This document shows positions 46,380 to 54,136 of a stretch of 64,000 bases of DNA, in pieces. The notes below the pieces were generated by a model. It searched no databases, was not told the origin of the DNA, and saw nothing but the letters and a program-made list of their open reading frames with translations. The translations under genes and the position numbers were made by a program. Origin of the DNA: Sneathiella chinensis (GTDB lineage: Bacteria; Pseudomonadota; Alphaproteobacteria; Sneathiellales; Sneathiellaceae); NCBI RefSeq assembly GCF_012720115.1, contig NZ_VNWN01000002.1, forward strand, positions 620,001-684,000, given 5' to 3'. The number at the start of each line of letters is the position of its first letter. Position 1 is the first letter of the stretch.

Positions 46380-47263
46380 TACAGAATCTCCCAGGCACCA
46401 TCCGTTGCTTTACAGGCGGTGAAGCTGTCTTGCCCCTGTTTGTCGCCCTTTTTGGAGGTAACCTCAAGGTCCCGGCATGTGGTGGCAACCTGAACCTCTT
46501 CGGCAATCAGGCCCTCGGCATCCAGATCAATGGGCTCACCAAGGCTGTCCTGACCTTTGCCTTCTTTCTCCAGCTTGGCGGCATTTTCTGCGAAGGTTGA
46601 CTGGTTACGAATTGCCGGTGTGGGCGCAGCCTCGGCGACGGTTGCAGCCGCGGGAGCTTTCTCCACAAGGGGCTCATAGACAAAGCCGACGGTCCGGTTG
46701 TTTTTGGCAACGACAATCCACGGCTTGCCCTCGACCCGGCCAACCGCATTGAAGCGTTCCTGCTCTTGCAGGCTGCCGACAATTTCGGCGTCGGTTGACG
46801 GAGATTTACGGATGTTCGAACTTTTCAGGGAGTGATATTCTTCGCCCAGCAGGGTCAGCGGGGGCATTTCGGAAATCCGCCGGTCGCGATAAAGGGTGAC
46901 TGTCTTCGTTTCTTGGCGTGTATTGACGGTCTGAATTTCGGCTTCAGCGCCTGTTTTCGGGCTGTTCCAGACGATCTTCTGGCCGTCCTCGCTCTTCTCA
47001 AGGGCGGTTGCGGTTTCAGCTTCGACGGCGGCCTGTTCCTGCTCATCAAGGATCTTGCCAAGCTGGTTGCCGATATAGGCGCCGGCAAGGGTCCCGATGG
47101 CCGTGCCCACCAGTTGCCCGGCGCCTTTTCCAAATTGCGCCCCGATGATGGCCCCGCCTACGGCGCCGAGAACAGTTCCGAATGTTTCGCCGGAATTGGT
47201 TGTCTGGCAGCCAGACAAGACCGCAGTTGAAATCAGGAGGGCGGCAACAGCTTTTTTCGACAT
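46379..47263 (-). CDS. lipoprotein with glycine-zipper and SH3-like domains
   Basis: This 294-residue protein starts with a lipoprotein signal whose lipobox is LSGC (Cys19). A glycine-zipper segment follows (about 28-66, FGTVLGAVGGAIIGAQFGKGAGQLVG in parts), as in outer-membrane 17-kDa antigen-type proteins, then a charged linker, a bacterial SH3-like domain (about 148-200, NIRKSPSTDAEIVGSLQE) and a C-terminal domain with two cysteines. ATG 47263 has AAGGAAA upstream. It leads the three-gene envelope operon. SH3 domains of this type bind peptidoglycan, so it may tie the outer membrane to the wall. Confidence 0.82.
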   Translation of the reverse strand: MSKKAVAALLISTAVLSGCQTTNSGETFGTVLGAVGGAIIGAQFGKGAGQLVGTAIGTLAGAYIGNQLGKILDEQEQAAVEAETATALEKSEDGQKIVWNSPKTGAEAEIQTVNTRQETKTVTLYRDRRISEMPPLTLLGEEYHSLKSSNIRKSPSTDAEIVGSLQEQERFNAVGRVEGKPWIVVAKNNRTVGFVYEPLVEKAPAAATVAEAAPTPAIRNQSTFAENAAKLEKEGKGQDSLGEPIDLDAEGLIAEEVQVATTCRDLEVTSKKGDKQGQDSFTACKATDGAWEIL

Positions 47264-47658
47264 GCTTTTTCCTTGCTTACCGGTTAGGAATTGAATTTTC
47301 TTCACTAATAATCCAAATAGTTGAAATTAAACAATAAATTTAATTTATCTAAAATTTTACAGACAGGGGCGCGAGGGAGCGGGGAAAGGCGGAGGGGAGC
47401 GGTCCGGCGGTGTTGATTCGGGCTTTTTTGGCTGCCGCATAGGTTGTGGATGTGTTTATTTAACATTTACCTAAAATTGTATTATTTAATAAAATCAATA
47501 TTTAGTAGTGCGGATGTTTGCTTTACACACGTTATAGTAATTTAATCGCTAAAGCTGTTGTTTTGTAAATTTTAACAACTTTAACGCTTGTTTTTCGGTG
47601 CCGATTTTGGAATGTTTTTCAGGACGAGCAGGGATCGAATGATAAAAGGGGAGTTGAT
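47264..47658. other. AT-rich intergenic region with a G-rich core
   Basis: This 395-bp gap contains the promoter side of the envelope operon. It is AT-rich except for a G-rich stretch at about 47362-47415. I see no gene, repeat or clear promoter match in it. Confidence 0.8.
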
Positions 47659-47838
47659 ATGCAGTTGATGTTTAATGAATTGGGCCGCTTTATTTCTGTA
47701 AAATCTCACTATTCAAGTTTTGTTTTTACATATTCTTTAATTCTTCTTGTTTCCATCCTGTCTGTCTTCCTTTTCCTTGCTGAAGCGGATGCCCCGGACC
47801 TTGATGGACAGGTGGCCGTTTTTTCCGATATCCGCTAA
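47659..47838 (+). CDS. 59-residue membrane peptide, unannotated size class
   Basis: A frame from ATG 47659 to TAA 47838 encodes 59 residues beginning MQLMFNELGRFISVKS, with one strong membrane segment at about 21-42 (SFVFTYSLILLVSILSVFLF) followed by a short acidic tail (AEADAPDLDGQ). A good ribosome site, AGGGGAG, lies 5 bp before ATG. The peptide is not recognised. The topology (basic/amphipathic head, one membrane span, acidic outside tail) is that of a small regulatory membrane protein. The frame and ribosome site together make a real gene more likely than chance. Confidence 0.55.
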   Translation: MQLMFNELGRFISVKSHYSSFVFTYSLILLVSILSVFLFLAEADAPDLDGQVAVFSDIR

Positions 47839-48032
47839 AGGATTGATTGCGGTGCTGACCGGTCTTTTGTGCTTCACATTTTCCTGAATAGAGAGAGGCA
47901 CACACTTAATTAAGATATGGGGATTTATGCTGTCCGTCCGAAGAGCCGGTTTATTCCGGTCAGGCCGGCGCCTGCTGGAAGGCGGCGCGGGAATGGGTAC
48001 AAGGTTAAGGAAGACTGTCACCGACAGCGGGC

Positions 48033-48626
48033 ATGATGACGGACACAGCGGACAGGTTAGAGATATACAGGGCACGGGCCGTTGGAACGAACGTCAATGA
48101 ACGATCGCTATTGGCGACCGATTACCTGAACCATTTCAACGAAGCCCTGATGCTGGCCGAACTGGTTCTGGACATGCCGGATATGATCGATGAATTTCAG
48201 GAATGGCAGCCGCGCCCCTATAAGGAACATTTCAGGGGCAGCGGCATCGCGGACAGGGAATTGGCGATTGAAGCCTATGACATTTCCCCGCCGGAATACC
48301 GGCAGGCATTTGACACCATTGTCAAAATGTTGAATAAGCAGATACTGTATTTGCAAAGACTGTTTAAGGAAGAGCGTGCCGCGTTGGAGGCCGGGAAACC
48401 GGTGGCGTTGTTACCGGCAAAATGCGCCCTGATCCGGCAACTGATTGACCGGGCGGCTGCGGTGATCAACGGTCATGTGAAAGAGGTCGCCCCGATTGCC
48501 GGAGGGCAGGACGCACCGAACGGGGAAGCAAGGGTGGGCGCGGAGGCGCCTCGGAACACATCCCGGCACGTCGCAGCGGAAGGAGAGACGCTGGATCAGT
48601 CGGATATTGACGCCTTGTTCAGTTGA
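48033..48626 (+). CDS. helical protein with C-terminal FliM-like DIDALF tail
   Basis: This 197-residue protein has a helical main part (residues 1-150; conserved-looking LLATDYLNHFNEALMLAELV and SPPEYRQAFDTIVKML), a flexible Ala/Gly-rich linker, and the last residues LDQSDIDALFS (187-197). That tail resembles the FliM N-terminal peptide that binds CheY-P, and similar tails end some CheZ-like proteins of alphaproteobacteria. I do not recognise the main part. It heads a co-directional cluster with DUF922, PilZ and receiver proteins, so a role in motor or chemotaxis control is inferred. ATG 48033 and ATG 48036 are both possible starts. Confidence 0.7.
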   Translation: MMTDTADRLEIYRARAVGTNVNERSLLATDYLNHFNEALMLAELVLDMPDMIDEFQEWQPRPYKEHFRGSGIADRELAIEAYDISPPEYRQAFDTIVKMLNKQILYLQRLFKEERAALEAGKPVALLPAKCALIRQLIDRAAAVINGHVKEVAPIAGGQDAPNGEARVGAEAPRNTSRHVAAEGETLDQSDIDALFS

Positions 48627-48654
48627 GCAGGGAAAGAGGAAAGGGGCGATCCGC

Positions 48655-49371
48655 ATGCTGCGAGCGCCGAGAGGAACGGGGACAATAACAGCGGGACTTT
48701 TGGCCGGGATGATGGTTCTGGGCGGGGGGACGTTGGCGCAGGCTTCCACGGCGGCCTTTGGCAACACGGACCGGGCGTGTCTTGCCTCCTTTCAGAAGCC
48801 GGAGACAGGGCTGGCCCGAAAATCGGTTGAAACCACCATCAATAACAAAAAAAGTTCTTCGGAAATAAAGACCTTTGCCCGCAGCGTTGATGGCTTCAAG
48901 CCGTCCGCCAAGGGCCGGCAACTGGGGCTGGCGCATTCGCGTTTCGCCTATAATCTCAGAATTCAACTGGCCTCGAAACGGATTGAAGGCAGACGCTGTT
49001 TCGGGGTCCGCAAGGTGGGCGTTGAACTGGCCCTCGTCCGCTCTGAAATCTTCATCGACAAGAAATACCGACCGGGCAGTTGTGCCTATAAGGCAATTCT
49101 GGCCCATGAGCGGGAACATGTGGCGATCAATGAGCGGGTCTGGGACCAGTATAGCAAACATATCGAGGCGGAGGTGGCCCGGTTGGCGGCGGACATCAAG
49201 CCGTTCTATGGCAGCCGGTCCGACAAGGCATCGAAAATGGTATCGGAACGGCTGTCCCGGGAATTGAAACCCTTGCTGGATCAGGTCAACGAAACGCGTG
49301 CCGAGGAAAACAGCCGGATCGACAGCGAAAAAAGCTATCGGGAGGTCCGCGCCCGATGTGTGCACTGGTAA
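48655..49371 (+). CDS. DUF922 family secreted protein with HExxH motif
   Basis: This 238-residue protein has a signal peptide (hydrophobic at about 13-28, cleavage near AQA/STA at residue 30) and the DUF922 pattern of predicted zinc-dependent proteases. The HExxH motif is at residues 151-155 (AHEREHVAIN) with a following glutamate at 160. C143 lies just before it. The start ATG 48655 has AGGAAAGG upstream. It is 28 bp after the FliM-tail gene. Activity is unproven for the family as a whole. Confidence 0.82.
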   Translation: MLRAPRGTGTITAGLLAGMMVLGGGTLAQASTAAFGNTDRACLASFQKPETGLARKSVETTINNKKSSSEIKTFARSVDGFKPSAKGRQLGLAHSRFAYNLRIQLASKRIEGRRCFGVRKVGVELALVRSEIFIDKKYRPGSCAYKAILAHEREHVAINERVWDQYSKHIEAEVARLAADIKPFYGSRSDKASKMVSERLSRELKPLLDQVNETRAEENSRIDSEKSYREVRARCVHW

Positions 49372-49468
49372 TCAGGGCAACCGGGAGTTTACAATTCTTT
49401 TAGGGTATTGCCTGTATGATTGCCAAAGTGGGGCCGGCGAAGGCCTCGTCGGAGAGTGGGAAAAGCCT

Positions 49469-49876
49469 ATGACGATCGGTCCGGATATCAAGGGATTGTT
49501 GGATGAACTGGAGGCGCGGCAGGCGGCGGTGGAAGCCGCAGCCACAGACACTGCGCCCTATTCGGAAAACAGACGCTATCGCAGGAGCCGGGTTGTCTGG
49601 GAGGCCCGCCTGAAAATGTCCTTGCAGGACGTGACATTGCGCAGCAGGATCACCGAGGTGAAAGGGGTTGTGCGGGATGTGTCGGCCAACGGCGCCCGTG
49701 TGGACCTGTTTGGCGAACTGGATCTGGAGGCGGACCTGGAAATGATCCTGCCCAGTATTGCCACGTTCCCGTGCAAGGCTGTCTGGGCAAAGGGGCAACA
49801 GGTCGGGCTTCAGTTCAAGGACAGCCCGGATCAGGTCTATCAGGCGATTTCAAGAGTGTTTACCGGTTTCAAGTGA
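49469..49876 (+). CDS. PilZ-domain protein (c-di-GMP binding)
   Basis: This 135-residue protein has a PilZ domain at about residues 33-130. The c-di-GMP contact residues are present: the arginine-rich RxxxR part (R35/R36 to R39 in NRRYRRSR) and D70-x-S72-x-x-G75 in DVSANGA. An N-terminal 30-residue helix precedes it. PilZ proteins of this kind change motor speed or cellulose synthesis on c-di-GMP binding. It lies between DUF922 and receiver genes, 9 bp before the latter. Confidence 0.88.
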   Translation: MTIGPDIKGLLDELEARQAAVEAAATDTAPYSENRRYRRSRVVWEARLKMSLQDVTLRSRITEVKGVVRDVSANGARVDLFGELDLEADLEMILPSIATFPCKAVWAKGQQVGLQFKDSPDQVYQAISRVFTGFK

Positions 49877-49885
49877 TGACGTGAG

Positions 49886-50887
49886 ATGGAAGACAGGCGA
49901 TTTCAAAAAGCCTCTGTGCTGCTGTATGATCCTCAGTCGACCATGCGTTACAATACCCGTGTCGCGTTACTGCATATGGGCTTTGGGGATGTGGAAGCGG
50001 TCAGTGACTTCAACGAGTTTCTGCACAAGGCCAGCACCGGCAGTTATGATCTGATCATCGGCGATACCCGGGAAGGCGGCGGAGATACCTGCAGCATTGT
50101 CCGCGATATCCGGCAGAGCCAGGTTGGCAAGAACCCGTTCGTCAATGTGATTGTCACCCTTTGGGATACCAGCCCGGACCTTGTCAACGAGGTGATCGGG
50201 TGCGGTGCGGATGACCTGATCAGCCGCCCCATGTCGGAAGCCCAGTTGCGGGACCGGATTTCCGGCCTGATAACGGCCCGCAAACCCTTCATCGTGACCA
50301 AGGATTATATTGGCCCGGAGCGGCGTCAGATTGTCCGGGGGTTGTCCTCGACCCCGCCCATGGTGGTCCCCAACTCCCTTCAGGCCAAAGCCGAGAACCG
50401 GCCCGAGATGGATGCCACGCCGGACAATATCAAGCTGGCCCTTGAGGCGGTCAACGAGCGGAAAATCTCCATTTACACGGAACAGTTCCTGCGGGGATCG
50501 GCCCGTATTCTCAACCTGCCGGAAACGCTGGAAGGGCTGGATGAACGCCAGATACTGGTGCGGGACATGTTGAAAATGAACGAGGATCTGGCGGAACGCT
50601 TAAGCGGCGATGCGTTCGCCCATGTTGTGGTGCTGTGTGATGCCATGCGGGACTTGTTGCGGCGTATTCTGGGATCGGCCAGTCCGTTGCAGGAAATGCA
50701 GAAGGAGTTGCTGCTGCAAATCCCGTTTGCCATTCACAAGGCCTGTAAGGATGCGCGGGAGTCGGCGGAAATGGCGTTTGATATCGGGGCACTGTCGGAA
50801 CAGTTGAGGGAGGCGGGCTCCCTTGAGGGTAAAAAGAGGACCGGGGCGGATCGTCGCCAGTCTTCGGATGCGGATGAGGTTGTTTGA
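49886..50887 (+). CDS. atypical response regulator with C-terminal helical domain
   Basis: This 333-residue protein has a receiver domain (residues 10-130) with phospho-acceptor D60 (LIIGDTRE), switch T91 (VTLWDT) and a C-terminal helical region (about 180-310). The receiver is degenerate: only one acidic residue follows strand 1 (D15, then Pro), and the usual lysine is R114 (ISRPMS). The segment KPFIVTKDYIGPERRQ between the domains recurs in related alphaproteobacterial receivers. No DNA-binding domain is seen. It is 9 bp after PilZ and likely acts with it. Confidence 0.85.
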   Translation: MEDRRFQKASVLLYDPQSTMRYNTRVALLHMGFGDVEAVSDFNEFLHKASTGSYDLIIGDTREGGGDTCSIVRDIRQSQVGKNPFVNVIVTLWDTSPDLVNEVIGCGADDLISRPMSEAQLRDRISGLITARKPFIVTKDYIGPERRQIVRGLSSTPPMVVPNSLQAKAENRPEMDATPDNIKLALEAVNERKISIYTEQFLRGSARILNLPETLEGLDERQILVRDMLKMNEDLAERLSGDAFAHVVVLCDAMRDLLRRILGSASPLQEMQKELLLQIPFAIHKACKDARESAEMAFDIGALSEQLREAGSLEGKKRTGADRRQSSDADEVV

Positions 50888-51027
50888 CGCAAGGGACAAC
50901 TTGTGTTCTGTTGGGGTAACGAGTGGCGCCAGCCTGTACGGTGATCATTCGATCGACATAATTATTTGATAGGCAAAACCTGTTGGCTGGGAACGCAACG
51001 GGTTACGGGAAAGTCAGGGGTAGTAGA

Positions 51028-52053
51028 ATGTTTTTTCAAGGGTTTCAAAAGCGGACAGGAAGTCTCCTTCTTTCCCTGCTGGTGCTGTTGTTTTCCCAGT
51101 CCCTTGTTTTCGCCCAGGATGTTACCTTCTTTCGGATCGGAACCGGATCCACATCGGGAACCTATTTCCCCATCGGAACGCTGATCGGGGCGACCATCAC
51201 AGGCCCGCCCGGCAGTCGCCCCTGCGAGGATGGCGGGTCCTGCGGTGTACCGGGCCTGATTGCGGCGGCCCAAACCACGCGGGGGTCTGTCTCGAATATT
51301 CTCGGGGTTCTGGATGGCAGTCTGGAAAGTGGTCTGGCGCAGTCCGATCTTGTCTATGCCGCCTATCACGGCGAGGGGGTCTTCAAGGACAACAATGCTG
51401 CCCGGGATCATTTGCGGGTGATCGCCAACCTGTATCCTGAGGATGTACATCTTGTGGTGCGGAAAGACAGCGGCATCAAGACAATCGCCGGGCTGAAGGG
51501 CAAGCGCATTTCCATCGATCTGGCCGGATCGGGAACCCGCGAAAATGCCAGGGCCATCCTGTCGACCTCCGGCATTTCCGAGGCAGACTACACAGCGGTG
51601 GAAACCAACCCGGACAAATCCGTGGACATGTTGCTGAACGCGGAACTGGACGCCTTTTTCTTTGTTGCCGGCTATCCTGTATCGGCCATCGAAGAGCTTG
51701 CGGAAATCGGGGCCATCGACCTGTTGCCGCTGGAAGGGGTCAGTGCCGACAAAATCCTGAAAAAGTACCGGTTCTTCTCGAAAAGCACGATCCCCGAGGG
51801 GATCTATCCGGGCATTGGCAGGCGGAACACCCTTGCGGTCAGTACCCAATGGGTGGTGAACGCCGATATGGATGATGAACTGGTCTATGGGTTGACCAAG
51901 GCTCTGTGGCACCCAAGAAACCGGGTGCTGCTGGATAGTGGCCATGCCAAGGGAAAGCTGATTCACTATGAAACCGCCCTTGACGGGATTGCAACGCCGC
52001 TGCATCCCGGCGCCAAGCGCTATTATGATGAGCATCCCCTAGACGGTCAGTGA
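51028..52053 (+). CDS. TAXI-family TRAP substrate-binding protein
   Basis: This 341-residue protein has a signal peptide (hydrophobic 11-28, VFAQ end) and the TAXI pattern: FFRIGTGSTSGTYFPIGTLIG, then LKGKRISIDLAGSGTRENARAIL. TAXI proteins feed TRAP transporters fused to a 4TM-12TM permease; no such permease gene lies near. It may work with a remote permease or as a sensor. ATG 51028 has AGGGG upstream. Substrate is unknown, glutamate-like acids being typical. Confidence 0.88.
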   Translation: MFFQGFQKRTGSLLLSLLVLLFSQSLVFAQDVTFFRIGTGSTSGTYFPIGTLIGATITGPPGSRPCEDGGSCGVPGLIAAAQTTRGSVSNILGVLDGSLESGLAQSDLVYAAYHGEGVFKDNNAARDHLRVIANLYPEDVHLVVRKDSGIKTIAGLKGKRISIDLAGSGTRENARAILSTSGISEADYTAVETNPDKSVDMLLNAELDAFFFVAGYPVSAIEELAEIGAIDLLPLEGVSADKILKKYRFFSKSTIPEGIYPGIGRRNTLAVSTQWVVNADMDDELVYGLTKALWHPRNRVLLDSGHAKGKLIHYETALDGIATPLHPGAKRYYDEHPLDGQ

Positions 52054-52234
52054 GGGTATGGAGCGGTTGTGGCTGTGCTTTTCGCAGCCTGTCCGCCCGA
52101 AATGATCTGAGGGCGGGCCGTGTCGGTTTAGCCTGTGCGAGAGGGGATCGGGTAAAAAAAGCGCCTGCCGAACGGGCTCATACTCTAATTGGTTGTCCGT
52201 TCGCCCGGCCTTTGATAGTTTTTTAAAAAACGCC

Positions 52235-53629
52235 ATGGAGACACCCGTGATCCCTTTTATTTCGCAATTTGATGATATTTCTACTGTTCCGATTTCCATC
52301 GTTCAGGCGGATGCCTTTGATGCCTGGCGGGAGGGGCAAAGCGAGCGTGACAAAAACTGGATCGCCGCCAACCGGTTCGAGGGGAAGGCCGGGACCCAGT
52401 TGTGCCTGCCGGGGGATGATGGCAGTGTGGCCAGTGTTGTCTGTATCCGGGACAAGGACACATGGGATATCTGGTCGTTGGCGGACCTGCCCGCCAACCT
52501 GCCGCCGGATGTCTATCATCTGGATGTGTCCCTGACCGATGAGGAAGCAACCAATGTGGCCATTGGCTGGTCACTGGCGACCTATGTGTTTGATCGGTAC
52601 AAGGCGGCACCGAAACGCTTCGCCACCTTGCGCCTGCCGCTGAACGCCGATGCGGATCAGGTGGCGCGGACGGTCTTTGCCACCAATCTTGCCCGTGATC
52701 TTGTCAATATCCCGACCGGGGATATGGGGCCGAAGGCTCTTGAATCCGCCGCGTCCCAGATTGCCGCCGAATTCGAGGCCCGTCAGATCAACGTGGTGGG
52801 CGATGACCTGCTGACCTATCACTATCCCATGGTGCATGCCGTGGGCCGGGCAGCCGATCAGGCGCCCCGCCTGATTGACATGGTTTGGGGCGATGCGGAT
52901 GCGCCGAAGGTGACACTGGTTGGCAAGGGTGTCTGTTTCGATACGGGCGGGCTGGACCTGAAACCGTCCTCGGCCATGTTGCTGATGAAGAAGGATATGG
53001 GCGGGGCGGCCATGGCGCTGGGCCTTGCCTACATGATCATGGATGCGGGACTGCCCGTGCGCTTGCGGGTCCTGATCCCGGCAGTTGAAAATTCGGTGTC
53101 GTCCAATTCCTATCGGCCCGGTGATGTGCTGACCAGCCGGTCCGGCAAAACCGTCGAGATCGGCAATACGGATGCGGAAGGGCGGCTTGTTCTGGCCGAT
53201 GCACTGACCGCCGCCGGCGAGGAAGAGCCGGACCTGCTGATTGATTTCGCCACCCTGACCGGGGCTGCCCGTGTGGCCGTTGGCGAGGAAATCGCCGCCA
53301 CCTTTACGGATGATGAGGACCTTTTTGACGCCATCCGACGCCACGCAGAGACGGAAAAGGATCCGGTCTGGCGGCTGCCTTTGTGGTCTGAATATCGGTC
53401 CATGATCGACAGTCCCATTGCGGACCTCAACAATTCCGGCAGCAGCCCCATGGGCGGTGCCATTACCGCGGCCCTGTTCCTGAAGGAATTTACGGCAAAG
53501 GCGAAGTCATGGGTTCATTTCGACATCATGGCCTATAACAAGCGGGCCCGTCCGGGCCGCCCCGTCGGCGGGGAGGCCTTTGCCATCCGCGCCATGTTCG
53601 CCCTGCTGCGCGAGCGTTACGGACGATAG
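52235..53629 (+). CDS. M17 leucyl aminopeptidase family protein
   Basis: This 464-residue zinc aminopeptidase removes N-terminal residues from peptides. The metal- and active-site segments are LVGKGVCFDTGGLDLKP (about residue 228), KKDMGGAAMALGLAYMI, and the signature NTDAEGRL (311-318). It looks like the shorter PepA-like paralogue found in many alphaproteobacteria. The start is unsure: ATG 52235, or an in-frame TTG at 52193. It has its own terminator and stands near ghrA. Confidence 0.9.
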   Translation: METPVIPFISQFDDISTVPISIVQADAFDAWREGQSERDKNWIAANRFEGKAGTQLCLPGDDGSVASVVCIRDKDTWDIWSLADLPANLPPDVYHLDVSLTDEEATNVAIGWSLATYVFDRYKAAPKRFATLRLPLNADADQVARTVFATNLARDLVNIPTGDMGPKALESAASQIAAEFEARQINVVGDDLLTYHYPMVHAVGRAADQAPRLIDMVWGDADAPKVTLVGKGVCFDTGGLDLKPSSAMLLMKKDMGGAAMALGLAYMIMDAGLPVRLRVLIPAVENSVSSNSYRPGDVLTSRSGKTVEIGNTDAEGRLVLADALTAAGEEEPDLLIDFATLTGAARVAVGEEIAATFTDDEDLFDAIRRHAETEKDPVWRLPLWSEYRSMIDSPIADLNNSGSSPMGGAITAALFLKEFTAKAKSWVHFDIMAYNKRARPGRPVGGEAFAIRAMFALLRERYGR

Positions 53630-53638
53630 GGAAAGCCG

Positions 53639-53667
53639 CCCGCCCTTGACCAAAAGGGCGGGTTTTC
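53639..53667 (+). terminator. intrinsic terminator of the aminopeptidase gene
   Basis: CCCGCCCTT (53639-53647) pairs with AAGGGCGGG (53654-53662), 6-nt loop, then TTTTC. It lies 10 bp past the stop. Confidence 0.92.
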
Positions 53668-53754
53668 TCTCTGGCCGTCTTTCGGCGTGCGCGGGGGAGG
53701 ACGCGGATACCGTTCCGCTTGCGGAATGGGTTGGCCTGTGCCACACTCCCGCCC

Positions 53755-54105
53755 ATGGACGGACAAAACACAACCCAGGCCATTCTGAAACTGTGGCAAC
53801 AATCCCTGAATGAAATGGTGCGCCGTTCCGGCCCGGACCTGTCGTCCCGGCAGATGGCGATCATGCTGATGGTGTATCTGGATGAGCCGCCGCATACGGT
53901 GCGGGGCATTGCCAGCCAGTTGAATATTTCCAAGCCGGCAGTGACACGGGCGCTGGATGCGCTTGGCAAGATGGATCTTCTGCGCCGCAAGCCGGATGAC
54001 AAGGACAAACGGTCCATCAATGTGGTGCGGACGGTCAAGGGGTCGGTCTTCCTGAGCGAGTTTTCCGAGATTATTGAAAAATCAGCCTGGAAAAATCTGA
54101 CCTGA
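53755..54105 (+). CDS. MarR-family transcriptional regulator (short)
   Basis: This 116-residue protein has a MarR/winged-helix core (GIASQLNISKPAVTRALDALGKMDLLRRK with wing DDKDKRSINVVRT). It is shorter than usual MarR proteins because the N- and C-terminal dimerisation helices are trimmed. ATG 53755 starts the conserved part. It is convergent with ghrA; the target is not evident. Confidence 0.85.
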   Translation: MDGQNTTQAILKLWQQSLNEMVRRSGPDLSSRQMAIMLMVYLDEPPHTVRGIASQLNISKPAVTRALDALGKMDLLRRKPDDKDKRSINVVRTVKGSVFLSEFSEIIEKSAWKNLT

Positions 54106-54136
54106 CCCCTTGCCTGTTCAGGGATGGAGACGCGGC

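Noticed and set aside
47916-48036. 39-residue plus-strand frame ending ATGA on the FliM-tail gene start
   Set aside because: The 4-bp overlap is attractive, but there is no ribosome site and the peptide is Arg/Pro-rich with no recognisable feature.
47737-48075. 112-residue open frame on the minus strand opposite the 59-residue peptide
   Set aside because: It is Pro/Cys-rich without a family pattern, has no ribosome site and overlaps two better-supported plus-strand genes.
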